DNA of 64,000 nucleotides from Rhopalosiphum padi (Eukaryota > Arthropoda > Insecta > Hemiptera > Aphididae). A program made the translations under genes and the position numbers. The notes under the pieces are model-generated. The model made no database searches. It was given only the letters and a program-made list of their open reading frames with translations, and was not told the origin of the DNA. The DNA is taken from NCBI RefSeq assembly GCF_020882245.1, contig NC_083600.1, forward strand, positions 3,472,001 to 3,536,000, written 5' to 3'. Of this stretch, positions 1 to 10,047 are shown piece by piece; the first letter of the stretch is position 1; every line of letters begins with the position of its first letter.

Positions 1-456
1 GATCAACAAAAATAATCTACGAACGTTATAACTTATAAATCATAATATAGAACTATCAAGCTTATAACATGAAAAAATTAATGCCCACTCTATAAATAGA
101 CCAATATTAAATTAAATTATTATGCCAATGATAATAATATGACGTTATATACGGGCACTGGGTATTTTATACTATTCACGTGATCATCATTTCAATTATC
201 ATTGATAGGTATAATAATTTCCAATACTAAAATATAAATTTAATTGTTGGTTTAATGAAATTATTTTAAATATTTAAATTGTCATCTATTTTTTATCTAG
301 ATCAAAATTTTTTGTATTTTATCTTATCTGAGATAATTAAAATACATGTTATCTTATCTTAATCTAGATAATATTGGAGCAATAATCTTTTATCTATATC
401 TAGATAATTTTTGCTTATCTCGTCTCAACACTGGCAATAATGCTAGTTATATTTAC
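1..456 (-). other. EFTUD2 intron 8, left end off window
   Basis: Non-coding. It begins (minus strand) at the donor GTAAAT after exon 8, and its acceptor lies off the window. Positions about 296-425 are rich in TTATCT/AGATAA (GATA-type) half-sites in both orientations, including TTATCTGAGATAA. Confidence 0.7.
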
Positions 457-2903
457 CAATTTCTGAATACATCTTTCTTAAATCGTGCATTACACAATCT
501 AAGTACAATTCACCAGTGCCAAGTATAACGTGTTCGCCAGATTCTTCAACACGAGTAATAAGTAGAGGATAAGACTTATTGACTTTTCTCAAACCATCCA
601 ACATTTTGGGTAGTTCAGATGGATTTACAGGTTCAACTAGAATGTTTTTTGTTAATATATTTACAAAATAACAATTTTAATATTTTTTTTTCTTTACCTG
701 CAATCTTTATAACAGACTGAGTGTTGAATTTTAATGGTCTGAATATATATAAATCGTCAGTTGTTATTAAATCTGTTATTGTTGCAGTTTTAACAATTGG
801 TTGGTCAATGCCTTCAATTAGAACCCAATTGCCAGCTGGTACTCTATTTACTTCAACTTTATATCTAGCTTCATGTACCCATAATCTTCCAACTGTCATT
901 ACTCTAGAATCTTCTTCATCAACCAAAGAATAGTTTTCACCTAAAACTTTTACTTCTTGTCCAGCATGCAGTGTCCCACTCATTACTCGAGCTAATACTT
1001 GGAAGAAGGTACAATCATCAGTAGGATACATTTTAGTACTATGCACCATTAAACGACCCTAAAAAAATAGTATAAAATTTAAAACATAAAATAATATTAT
1101 ATCTTAAAGAAACATACATCTGGATTGCAATCAAGCATGTCCTTAGCTAGTTCAGTGTCTTGAGGACCAGTATAAATTGTATCTATTTTATTTTTTGCAT
1201 TTTCCGCTGGTGAAGGTATATGATTAACACACATGTCCACAAAACCACTGAGATCATTTAAGAAGCGTCCACAAACGAGGCGTAATAGTGGTCGTATATT
1301 AATATTCATTTCACGTTTTGTTAGTTTAATTCCAAGTTCATCCAAAACATCAGGGAGAGTCGTGTCTACATCACCAATTACTTGAGCAAATAATTTATAT
1401 AATGGTTCTAATATGAACTCAACAAAACTTCTTTGTGCGCTGTTATGAGGAGATTTTTTGGAGAATTTTCTAGTTTTCGGATTAAAGTAAACATCACCCC
1501 ATAAAACTTTTGAAAAACTGTCAACCTTAACATTAGGATAATGATTTGCATAAAGTTTAGCAAATGACTTTAATGTGAAACAAACAGCATATTGAGCTGA
1601 TGCAAAACAAACATTTCCTATAACTGGTGAAACAATGCGCGATGGATCATTCTGCGAATGTAAACTGTAAAAAATAAAAAATAATTAAGTATAGCAGTTT
1701 AAAAGTAAAAACAATTCAATATAATTCTATACAATTATAGAGTAATTTAATATTAGTTTATACCTTAACAGGGAATTTACTTCATCAATTATATGTTTAA
1801 TTTTGTAATATGCATCTTGAGGAGGAAGTTTAAGCTCCAACATAAGTCTGTCAATTTTATTCACACAAATAGTAATTGCAATTTTCTCCTGAATTAAAAA
1901 AAAAAAATTTAATTATTTTTTACTAACATAATTGCATAGTTTTGTACAAACTTGTATAGCATGTTTTATCAGACGTTCTGTATTTAACATAACACCCTCT
2001 GCAGCATCAACAAATATTACAGCTCCATCACAAATTCTAAGGGCAGCTGTTACTTCATCAGAAAAATTAACATGACCTAATCAACATCAAAGTTTAGATT
2101 TATAAATAAATATAACAATTTAAATTTATAAAAATTATTACCAGGTGTATCAAAAATGTTCATTAAGTATGATTTAGAATTAACATCAGGTAAAACTAAT
2201 GTTACAGGAGTTGCTTTAATACTAACACCTCTTTGACGTTCAGTCATTAAAGTATCTGTGTAGCGCATCAAATCAGCATCTGCTGAATCTAAATTTAATT
2301 GTCCCAAGTCTGGATGGGTTTGACGAACTAAACAATCTACTAAGCTGGTCTTGCCGTGGTGAAGATGTCCAACCAATGCAACATTTCGCACTAAGCCTGC
2401 AACATCCATTAAATCTGCCAAATACCTAGTTACAATAGTAACATGTAATTGAATTAATTTTAGTTTATATAATATAAAACAAACAAAATTTACTCCATAT
2501 TATATGTTGTGTTGGGCAAATGTTGTTCTTTGATTTGGAAATTATGCTGTTTAACAGGAGCAACCAATGGCACTGTCAATGGTAATTCATCTTCTTCTTG
2601 AACTAATGTTTCCACGTCAGGACCATACACTTCAACAGCACTAGGATAGTAACGTTTATCTTCATGTAAAACAACGCTCATACCCGGTTCTTCTGGTCCA
2701 TCTTCACTCTCCTCAATCATCTACAAAAACAATGTTACATTGCACATAATTACATAAGTATTGAATGTATTAAAAATGTATTTAGTTACATCAATGTCCT
2801 GAGGTTCTGGCTCAGGAGACGGCGGCTGTTCTTCTTCCTCTTCATCAGATTCCAATTCTGGTCCAATGTAATTACCAAACTCATCATAAAGATCAGAATC
2901 CAT
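457..2903 (-). CDS. EFTUD2: EFTUD2, 116-kDa U5 snRNP GTPase (Snu114), partial at 3' end
   Basis: EF-2-like GTPase of the U5 snRNP (yeast Snu114), which drives spliceosome activation and disassembly in the nucleus. I join eight coding exons with GT-AG ends and matching phases: 2790-2903, 2494-2720, 2142-2425, 1952-2076, 1764-1888, 1118-1664, 698-1058, 457-636. They give about 654 residues; the family is about 970, so roughly the last third lies left of the window. Seen: the start MDSDLYDEFGNYIGPELES followed by an acidic stretch typical of this family; the G1 loop GHLHHGKT near residues 133-140; G3 DTPG; G4 NKID; and EF-2-like domain II blocks such as VNRVPAGNWVLIEG and GEHVILGTGELYLDCVMHD. 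The acceptor-like TTTTTTACAG just upstream of the ATG suggests an intron in the 5' UTR. The frame is open throughout and the gene looks functional. Confidence 0.95.
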
Positions 2904-3537
2904 ATTATGAATTCAAAAGCTCAATATATGCTGTAAAAAATAAAAAATCTATTCGATTTCTTATTAAACTTATTTATTAATTAAATTATTAAAGCTAAAT
3001 ATCAAAATTATCATCAAAACATCAAATAACGAATGAAAACGAATAATTCTAACATAACCTTCAAATGTAGATGTTTTTAATATTTGTAAACAAAATTAAT
3101 TGGTATCAGTTGGTATATGTTATCAATGGTTTGTTATCTATAAACCTTGATGGTTCACGGCACGGATCCATATGGCCGTGTGATGATTAGTAACTATTTT
3201 AAATTTTCGCGGTATATATTCTGAGGTTATGCACCTTACGCAGAATAATATAAGATAAAAGATATTTTATTATATGCCACTCATATGAGTCATCATATGT
3301 TCCAAACCCTAAAGATTGATCAAAAATTTGAGTAATTTGACAAAAGATTTGACTAATTATATTATAACTTTATTATTTTATTTTTATGTTCTATTCTAAT
3401 TAAGTTTTTTTATGGAGTTAAAATGCTTGCTTGTTGAACACCATACGATAAATGATAATATGTAATAATAACCCCAAGGTGCCCACTGTTCACTGTTCAG
3501 TGACTTTAGTAAAGTTGTTCATCGGCAGAGTAACATA
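2904..3537. other. EFTUD2 5' flank
   Basis: Upstream region of EFTUD2 ending at the MULE target duplication. A likely 5' UTR exon start (acceptor CAG at 2931-2933 on the minus strand) is present. I see no ORF and no clear TATA element. Confidence 0.5.
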
Positions 3538-3558
3538 ATACTACAGGGGTCTGGGTCG

Positions 3559-3656
3559 AAATCCCGACAAATCACAATACCGACAGTTTAAAATCCCGAC
3601 AAATCACAGTACCGACTGTTTAAAATCCCGACAAATCATAATACCGACAGTTTAAA
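3559..3656 (+). repeat. Left subterminal tandem repeats of the MULE
   Basis: About three copies of a ~33-bp unit containing AATCCCGACAAATCACA and ATACCGACAGTTTAAA, with small differences. They mirror the right-end repeats and are probably transposase-binding sites. Confidence 0.8.
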
Positions 3657-3831
3657 ATTTATACTATTATATTCGTTAATCATTATTTAAAAATTTAATT
3701 TAAAAACACAAAAAATTTTTTATTATATTTAATATTTATATACATCATAATTTATATTATTATTTTCATTATTGGATTTAATATTCGGCATGTAACCGCC
3801 GATCGTCATTGAACAAAAAAAATATATAAAA

Positions 3832-4440
3832 CTATATCGATATATTATGAGCCAAACCCCGTAAAAATTCTAAGACACTCCTATTTGATATATCTTTATA
3901 TACCGTCATTATTCTTTTCTCTCTGTCAATTATTTGTTTTTTCGGTTTCGGTTTTGGTTCTCCACGATTAATACATTCAATTTCTAAGTCAACTCGTTGT
4001 TGTTCTTTCTGAAGCTCCTCTATTATTGTATAAACTCCAACATGAGGTTTACCAACCAAAGTTGACCAACGTCGATGCCAAGCTTCGACAATATTTTGTG
4101 TCCTAGGAATTCCGTGGTCCATTAATTCTGACACAGACTAAAGTTTGGGCGGAAAAAGTGGATCTGTGCGTATAATATTACCATTTCTTTGGTTTCGGCG
4201 ACGAATCCGGCCATGTACATAATTGTCTTCAAACCATTGGACAACTTCTTCAGCTTCAGGAGGAAATGTCGCTTTAAGCTCATCAAATGCTGCAGGTATA
4301 TTGTCAGATGGAATAAAAGCCAGGGCAAGCATTTGTCTTATTTTTAAACTAAACTCTTCGTTTGTACCATATAAATTCACCAAGCCAGATGATTGAATTT
4401 TTCTCCAAGTACTTTGAGATAAATGAAAAAAACATGCCTT
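3832..4440 (-). pseudogene. MULE transposase C-terminal fragment
   Basis: Read on the minus strand, the frame opens near 4440 with CFFHLSQSTWRKIQ, the CxxH block of MULE transposases. It continues through ALAFIPSDNIPAAFDELK and, after one stop, NIVEAWHRRWSTLVGK and EELQKEQQ, the usual order for this family. The stop is a TAG at 4138-4140 between PPKL and SVSEL, in the same frame on both sides. Family members usually have Trp here (TGG), so a single G-to-A change is the likely cause. Another stop lies three codons upstream of the CxxH block, where the DDE catalytic domain should be. No functional product is expected. Confidence 0.85.
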
Positions 4441-4845
4441 GTTATTTTATATATTTTGGCATTTCCTTTTTGAGATGGGATAATTTGACATATTTCACTC
4501 ATAATAAAAAAAACGCCTAACTTATATTTAAAACAAAGGTACTATACAATTAACACGCAAAAATACGTTTGTTCATTTGAAATGTTCAATCGTTCACTGA
4601 GACTCTGGACAAATAATTGAGCCTTTTAGATAATATAGGTACTAAATTAAACTTTATAAGATAAGATTATAGGGTGTTACCACTGGGTATCTTCCTTAAT
4701 CTAATTATTCATGTTATTCTTAATTGTCACCTATCAAACCTACTTATTATACTATGAAAATGTATAGATTGTAGATTACTTCAAATAAATAGAAAAAAAA
4801 AAAAAGATAAGATAAAATTATTTTATTTTGTCGATATTTCAAATG

Positions 4846-4996
4846 GTCGGTATTTTGAACTGTCGGTATTTTAGACGGTCGGTATTTTGAACTGTCGGTA
4901 TTTTAGACTGTCGGTATTTTGAACTGTCGGTATTTTAGACTGTCGGGATTTTGGTTTCAGGTTTTTGACATTCGGGATTATCATTGTCGGGATTTT
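4846..4996 (+). repeat. Right subterminal tandem repeats of the MULE
   Basis: Seven or so copies of a 16-17-bp unit alternating TGTCGGTATTTTGAAC and TGTCGGTATTTTAGAC, ending in TGTCGGGATTTT units. They are inverted relative to the left array. Confidence 0.82.
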
Positions 4997-5016
4997 GAAC
5001 GCCTTCCATACTACAG

Positions 5017-6247
5017 TGACCAGTTGCAGGTTGCAGCCTGCAGGACCGCAGGTACATTGTCCACAGAATAGATACCAGCCTGCTGTGACAATACCCAGAA
5101 TAATATTTATTATTTATTTTGTCATGGTATCCCGTATATTATCATATCCCCCCGTAATTATCTTATCACGTATACACTGTCTTATATACATACAGGTTAC
5201 AGGTGCATGTGTGAAGTTTTTGTGAAATTAACTTAATCTTAATGGTCATTAACGGCATAGTCGGTGTCCTATGATATTAATATATTATACTGTAGAAACG
5301 CTGCTTAAATTTCCATCTGAATATTATATACATTTCACGGATTTTACGGTAAGACATTATTTTAATTTATGTTTTTCGTTATGACATATTATGTCTTTAT
5401 TTTATTTACATAATTGTGTTTTCTCTAAAATTTTTGCACTTTTAATAAATTATTTTAATAATTAAAAAAATACACAATTTTTAGTTATAGAGCACATTTA
5501 TGTTTTTAGTTTTGATTTCCAGCACTATTTGTAATTTTTATAACATTGTCACTTGTGCTTGATAAATTGGTTAGTTTCAGTTTACTGTACTAGACAAATA
5601 ATTTTATATTCTATTTTTTTAAAGTTTATAGTGCAAAAAAAAAAAATATTACATTATTCTTTGTTGAGATGGTTTAGTATTTGATTATTCATATTCCATA
5701 CAAAAATTGTTAAAAGTTATATTTGTGTGAGTTAAAATGTTAAAAGGTAGAAAAATGGATACCGTTTTGCTTTACATAGGATGTTGAGTTTAAGTTTAAT
5801 AATCGGTAAATACACTTGAATATTAACTAACAAAGCTAAATGAGAAATACTGAATGTAATTTTGATATTTTACGCATTTGTAGGATTGGAAAAAGACATG
5901 TGGGTTATATATTTCCTTAAATCTTTATTATTACTGTAGTGTGTCTAATCCATGTCATTATTAATTAATACTTTTTGAGAATGTGCTTCAAGTATAAATT
6001 ACTAGTAATTTTTTTAAATATTTTATTGTTAGGCAGTTTTATTTATTGTGCTACTCGTATGTTTTATATCCTCGTTACATTTATGACTCATTTTTAATAT
6101 TAGTTTTATAATTAGTATAATAATATAATTAAAAAACAAAAAGTAATTGGAGTTTAATTATTACGTTTAAAATTTATAGTGTGTTTTCCATTTAAGATGT
6201 AGCAATATAAAAATAGATTGTCTAATAGATAATAATTTATTTAATTG
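5017..6247. other. Intergenic, no gene seen
   Basis: AT-rich sequence between the two DNA transposons. A small CAG/CTGCAGG-rich patch lies at 5022-5060. The short open frames have no recognisable motif. Confidence 0.5.
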
Positions 6248-6404
6248 ATTATAATTAAAGACCAGATTTATATGCATTTTAAATTGTAAAATATGTATGC
6301 AAACATGCACTAAAAAAAGTTAAAATATGCAAGAAAATAATGCAAAACATGCAAAATAATTTTTGATTATTACAGCTATTAATTTATTGTAAAGTTATAA
6401 AATC

Positions 6405-6699
6405 AAAACATAAATTATGAAAAAACAAAGGTCTTGGAAAAATACTGATTGATTTTCCTCTAATGTTGACTGTTGATTAACAAATGTTTGTTTAGAAGTG
6501 GGAGTTTTCGAATATTTTTTGTGTGAAAATGATTTAACGTGCTGATCAATTTGAAATTTTTTTGTACTACAACTACTTTATTACAATATTGACAAAAAAC
6601 TGAATTATTATTTAAGGTTTTGAAAACCTCACCTGATTTGTTATACTGTTCAATCCATTTTCTAAGTGCTGGTAATTTTGAACTTGGACACTTTGGCAT
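6405..6699 (-). pseudogene. hAT transposase N-terminal BED zinc finger, frameshifted
   Basis: From the ATG at 6697-6699 the minus strand reads MPKCPSSKLPALRKWIEQ and then VFCQYCNKVV, the CxxC half of a BED finger. The matching histidine half (DQHVKSFSHKKYSK) is in a different frame, after a run of seven T/A at about 6557-6563. The finger is therefore split by a 1-bp indel in that run. After the shift the frame continues QQSTLEENQSVFF and soon ends. BED fingers bind DNA in hAT transposases; this one cannot be made intact. Confidence 0.75.
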
Positions 6700-7009
6700 T
6701 GTAAAATAACAAACACAAACAATGTTATATAAAATGTACACGTTTTTATACTACGTTGGTCGTTGACTATTGCCGAATGTATGCTTCAACTACAGTCGTC
6801 AGTCTATCAGTTTGTGTTAGTATTGTAGTATTGACAATAAGTCGATAATGTTAGACAAAATCGATAAGATAAAAATATAGGAAAACCAGTATGCAATGAA
6901 CCTACCTACCTCCAACTAATACGGAAACGTAATATTATTTTTTTTAAATTATTTTCAATTTTTGTATTGTGGACAAATTTATATATAATAATCGTACATA
7001 CAATTATAA

Positions 7010-7040
7010 AATTTAATTTAATTTAATTTAATTTAATTTA
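7010..7040. repeat. (AATTT)n microsatellite
   Basis: About six perfect tandem AATTT units, inside the hAT relic. Confidence 0.9.
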
Positions 7041-7194
7041 TACCTGGTGTATATGTATTATGCAAAAACATGCAAAATAAAAATTTATAATATTATTTCT
7101 TTAAGTATGATTGATGAAAACACATTGATTACATTTAATTGCTTATAAAAATATGAATATGCATTATATGCAAAATCTGGTCTTTAATTATAAT

Positions 7195-8489
7195 ATTGTG
7201 ATTGTTAGTGCTGTTACTTATAAGTAAAAATAATAGTCCAAAAATTAAGGGTCTACTGTATGATATATAGAGTACAATTCAGTCTTGGAAAAGTATCTGT
7301 TACACAAATTGTTTATGCATGTTGAGTGGCTTGGTCAATTGATAGTTGTTCTTAGTTATATTCACGGCTTTATAATTCACTTGGGTATCAAGGTAATACT
7401 TTATTTTTATACATAGTTATTCAACATTTTGATTTTTATTGAACATTGCATGCAGTTGACACATAGTCGTAGGTGTGATTTGAACCAAATACACAATACA
7501 AGATACATCAAATTTATAAGGTACTTCAAGTGTTAATATAAGTAGGGTTACCATTTGTATACTTGCCACATTCAGAGAATAAGTAATTTCTTAATCATCT
7601 ATCACCTGGTTTTGTTCAAAATATTTAGCACGATTAGGTACTTATCCATTCATATAACAAATTCAAACATTTTCATCCCACATCTCCTTCATTTCTTTAC
7701 ATAATTTTAATGATTTTAAATTTATTAAGGACATTGAAAGATTATGATGATTAATTATTGATAGAAAACCCAAATTCAGTGTTTTACGTTTAGAATAAAA
7801 TAATATAATAATCAATGTTATGATTATTTTTTTTTTTTCCCCTATGCCGTAGCTTCCTTGACAGATATCTGTGATTTCCCTTGGAGCAACGATACACAAG
7901 TTTAATAACTCAGGTTTATATATATTACTTAAAAAAAACTTTACAATTTATACTCACAACTAGTTAATTACTGTAATAGTATTAGCTGTTATTTTATTTC
8001 TTTAGGAGACAAAGAGATTTATTTATTGATAACCTTATTGACTGTTCTGTTGTAAGACCTCTATACATTTTAAAAGGTTGCTATAAATTATCAAAATCTG
8101 TAAATAATATATAATTATTGATTATAATTTATATGTGATAAACGTAAAAAATGTTTAATATATTATTAATTAGTAAGTAGGTATCTCTATTCACTATAAA
8201 TAGAAAAATAACTGCAACATTTTTTATTGATAATATCAGTTTACTATTTGTTTTCTCTCTCTTTATCTCTCATACATTATAGTAATAGTAAACATGCATT
8301 CAGTAGAATTTATTAGTCTTGTATTGTTAACATTATTATTAAAGTGAATTAAAGTGATTTGTCATCAAACGTAAAGTTAAATAATTATCTTTGTTTGTAC
8401 GTTGACTTTATTACAAAATTTTACTTTTTATACTAGTTATGAGTAGTATGTAAAATATTATATTTTCAAAATACTCATAAATTGCAGAT
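7195..8489. other. Intergenic, no gene seen
   Basis: AT-rich. A 78-residue minus-strand open frame at 7663-7899 has no recognisable domain. I see nothing else supportable. Confidence 0.45.
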
Positions 8490-9795
8490 TAATTTTTTTT
8501 TTTTTTAAATTTTAAAAGTGTTTTATTCAATCTGTTACAAAAAAATGAATAATAAGAACAATTGAGGAAGTAAATAGATAGTAAAAAAAAAATATATAAT
8601 AAACAAATAGATAAAGATGACAGATTAAACAGAGTGTAGAAGCCTCTCCGTGGAGGTACTACGATAAAAAAACATGACTAATGAGTATTTAAATTGAATA
8701 TTAGTCTGTCAGTAGGTTTCTACACCATTTGTGTTTGAGTCGTTTGGGAGGATTTCGAGGGATAGTCAAGGAAGAGATAACATGCATGAGTGGGTTTCTG
8801 TGGTTTGAAAGGCGATTATGGAGTCTTTTGTGGTGTGTTTTAGCCACATCAGCGACAAAGGGTATGGAGAGGTAGTGATAGACTGTGTGATTGGAAACAT
8901 AATATGGTGCTTTAGTGATTTGTCTATTAGGGTTTTGGATTGATAGGTTTGTATTCTATTGATGTTAGTAGGTTTTGCTAATCCTCAGAGCTGTATACTA
9001 TAGACTCATATTGGTTAAGGTTAGGTTAAACTGGTTGGTTAAGTAGCATTTTGTATATAAGGAGTTTGTTGTTCAGATGAATATATTTAGAGGTCAGTAG
9101 GTGACGTAGCTGGCGGCTACGATCATTGAGCATTAAATGTTTGGAATGTATATGAGGAGCCCATGTGAGCCGGCGGTCTAGGGTTAGTCCAAGATATTTG
9201 ACGTTTTGAGAGTAGGGTAGAGGTTGATTATTGAGGAATAGTTGTGGACAGTCTCTGGGGGGTAGTGTGAAGGTAGAGTGGAGCTATTTCGTTTGATTTA
9301 ATTTCAGGCCCCATTCTGCGTACTATGAGGCTAGTAGGTCAAAATGGGTTTACATAAAAGAGGCAGCTATATCTGGGTCAGAGTGGGATGCAAGTAGTGC
9401 TTTGTCGTCCGCAAACTTTGCTACTATTGTGTTTTGAGTAGTGGGTTGGTTTGCAGTGTAGATGTTAAAAAGGAGTGTTACAAAAATTGCACCTTGCATG
9501 ACATTTAAGAAATATTTGAAAAAGTTGTCCTTGAAGTGGCGATTACTATAAGATATGATTTAATAAGTAGGTAAAAGTATGGGGGGAAAATTGCTTTAAT
9601 TTTGTGGAGAATCTGATGTATTGTGGAATGATTGTGCCTAAATCTGAATTGAGTATTGGGAAGGTTTTTTTCTATGATTGGTTGGAGACGTTTAAGAATC
9701 AGTTTTTCGAGAAATAGGATAAGAGGCTGATTGGTCTGAACAAGCAGATTAATTGAAATATAAAAAATTTTTAGTAAAATTATTTTCAATTACAG
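8490..9795 (-). mobile_element. Jockey-like non-LTR retrotransposon relic, ORF2 3' part
   Basis: Read on the minus strand, three blocks of a reverse transcriptase appear in order. RT fingers with EKLILKRLQPIIEKN and FRFRHNHSTIHQI lie at about 9600-9730. The catalytic motif KFADDKALLAS lies at about 9390-9418. VKYLGLTLDRRLTWAPHI lies at about 9150-9205. The C-terminus RLKHKWCRNLLTD and stop lie near 8698. The poly-T at about 8492-8506 is the 3' poly(A) tail on the minus strand. Segments between fingers and palm are deleted and the frame is broken, and the endonuclease and ORF1 are absent (5' truncated). Dead copy. Confidence 0.85.
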
Positions 9796-10047
9796 CCTCT
9801 TAAAGTAACCTATGATAGCAGTTAACCACCCCCTTATATTAATATACAATAATAATATTAATTGTGTTCTATTTATTACAGTTTTTATTAGATTTATGTA
9901 TAATTTATATAATTTAAAAACTTGTTTATTTGTATTCCATCAAAATTTTAATTATATAATATTAAGTTACCTGTCTTATCTATTATTCTTTGAAATTTAA
10001 AAAATAAAGTTAGTAAACAATTTGTTTGGACATATTTTTTGTATTAG
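9796..10047 (+). other. Immediate 5' flank of p53
   Basis: AT-rich, between the retrotransposon relic and the first coding exon of p53. The tract TTTGTATTAG directly before the ATG looks like a splice acceptor, so at least one non-coding first exon probably lies further upstream. Confidence 0.5.

Larger units (their letters stand above)
3547..5007 (-). mobile_element. MULE-type DNA transposon relic with 9-bp target duplication
   Basis: A 1461-bp element flanked by identical 9-mers ATACTACAG at 3538-3546 and 5008-5016. The ends are inverted: AAATCCCGACAA lies 12 bp inside the left end and its complement TTGTCGGGATTTT lies 11 bp inside the right end. Both subterminal regions carry tandem copies of a CCCGAC/CCGAC motif. 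Inside is the C-terminal part of a MULE (Mutator-like) transposase on the minus strand. A 9-bp duplication is what the Mutator superfamily makes. The catalytic N-terminal half is missing, so this copy is internally deleted and non-autonomous. Confidence 0.88.
6256..7186 (-). mobile_element. hAT transposon relic with 8-bp target duplication
   Basis: A 931-bp element with terminal inverted repeats TAAAGACCAGATTT at the left and AAATCTGGTCTTTA (its complement) at the right. It is flanked by identical 8-mers ATTATAAT at 6248-6255 and 7187-7194; an 8-bp duplication is the hAT signature. Short GCATGCAAAA/TTTGCATG-like motifs recur near both ends. It encodes the BED zinc-finger start of a hAT transposase on the minus strand but lacks room for the catalytic domain. 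Confidence 0.87.

Noticed and set aside
721..933. Plus-strand ORF of 70 residues
   Set aside because: Shadow of EFTUD2 exon 7.
3559..4996. CRISPR-like regular repeats
   Set aside because: Arrays have no unique spacers and are inverted at the ends of a transposon in an animal genome.
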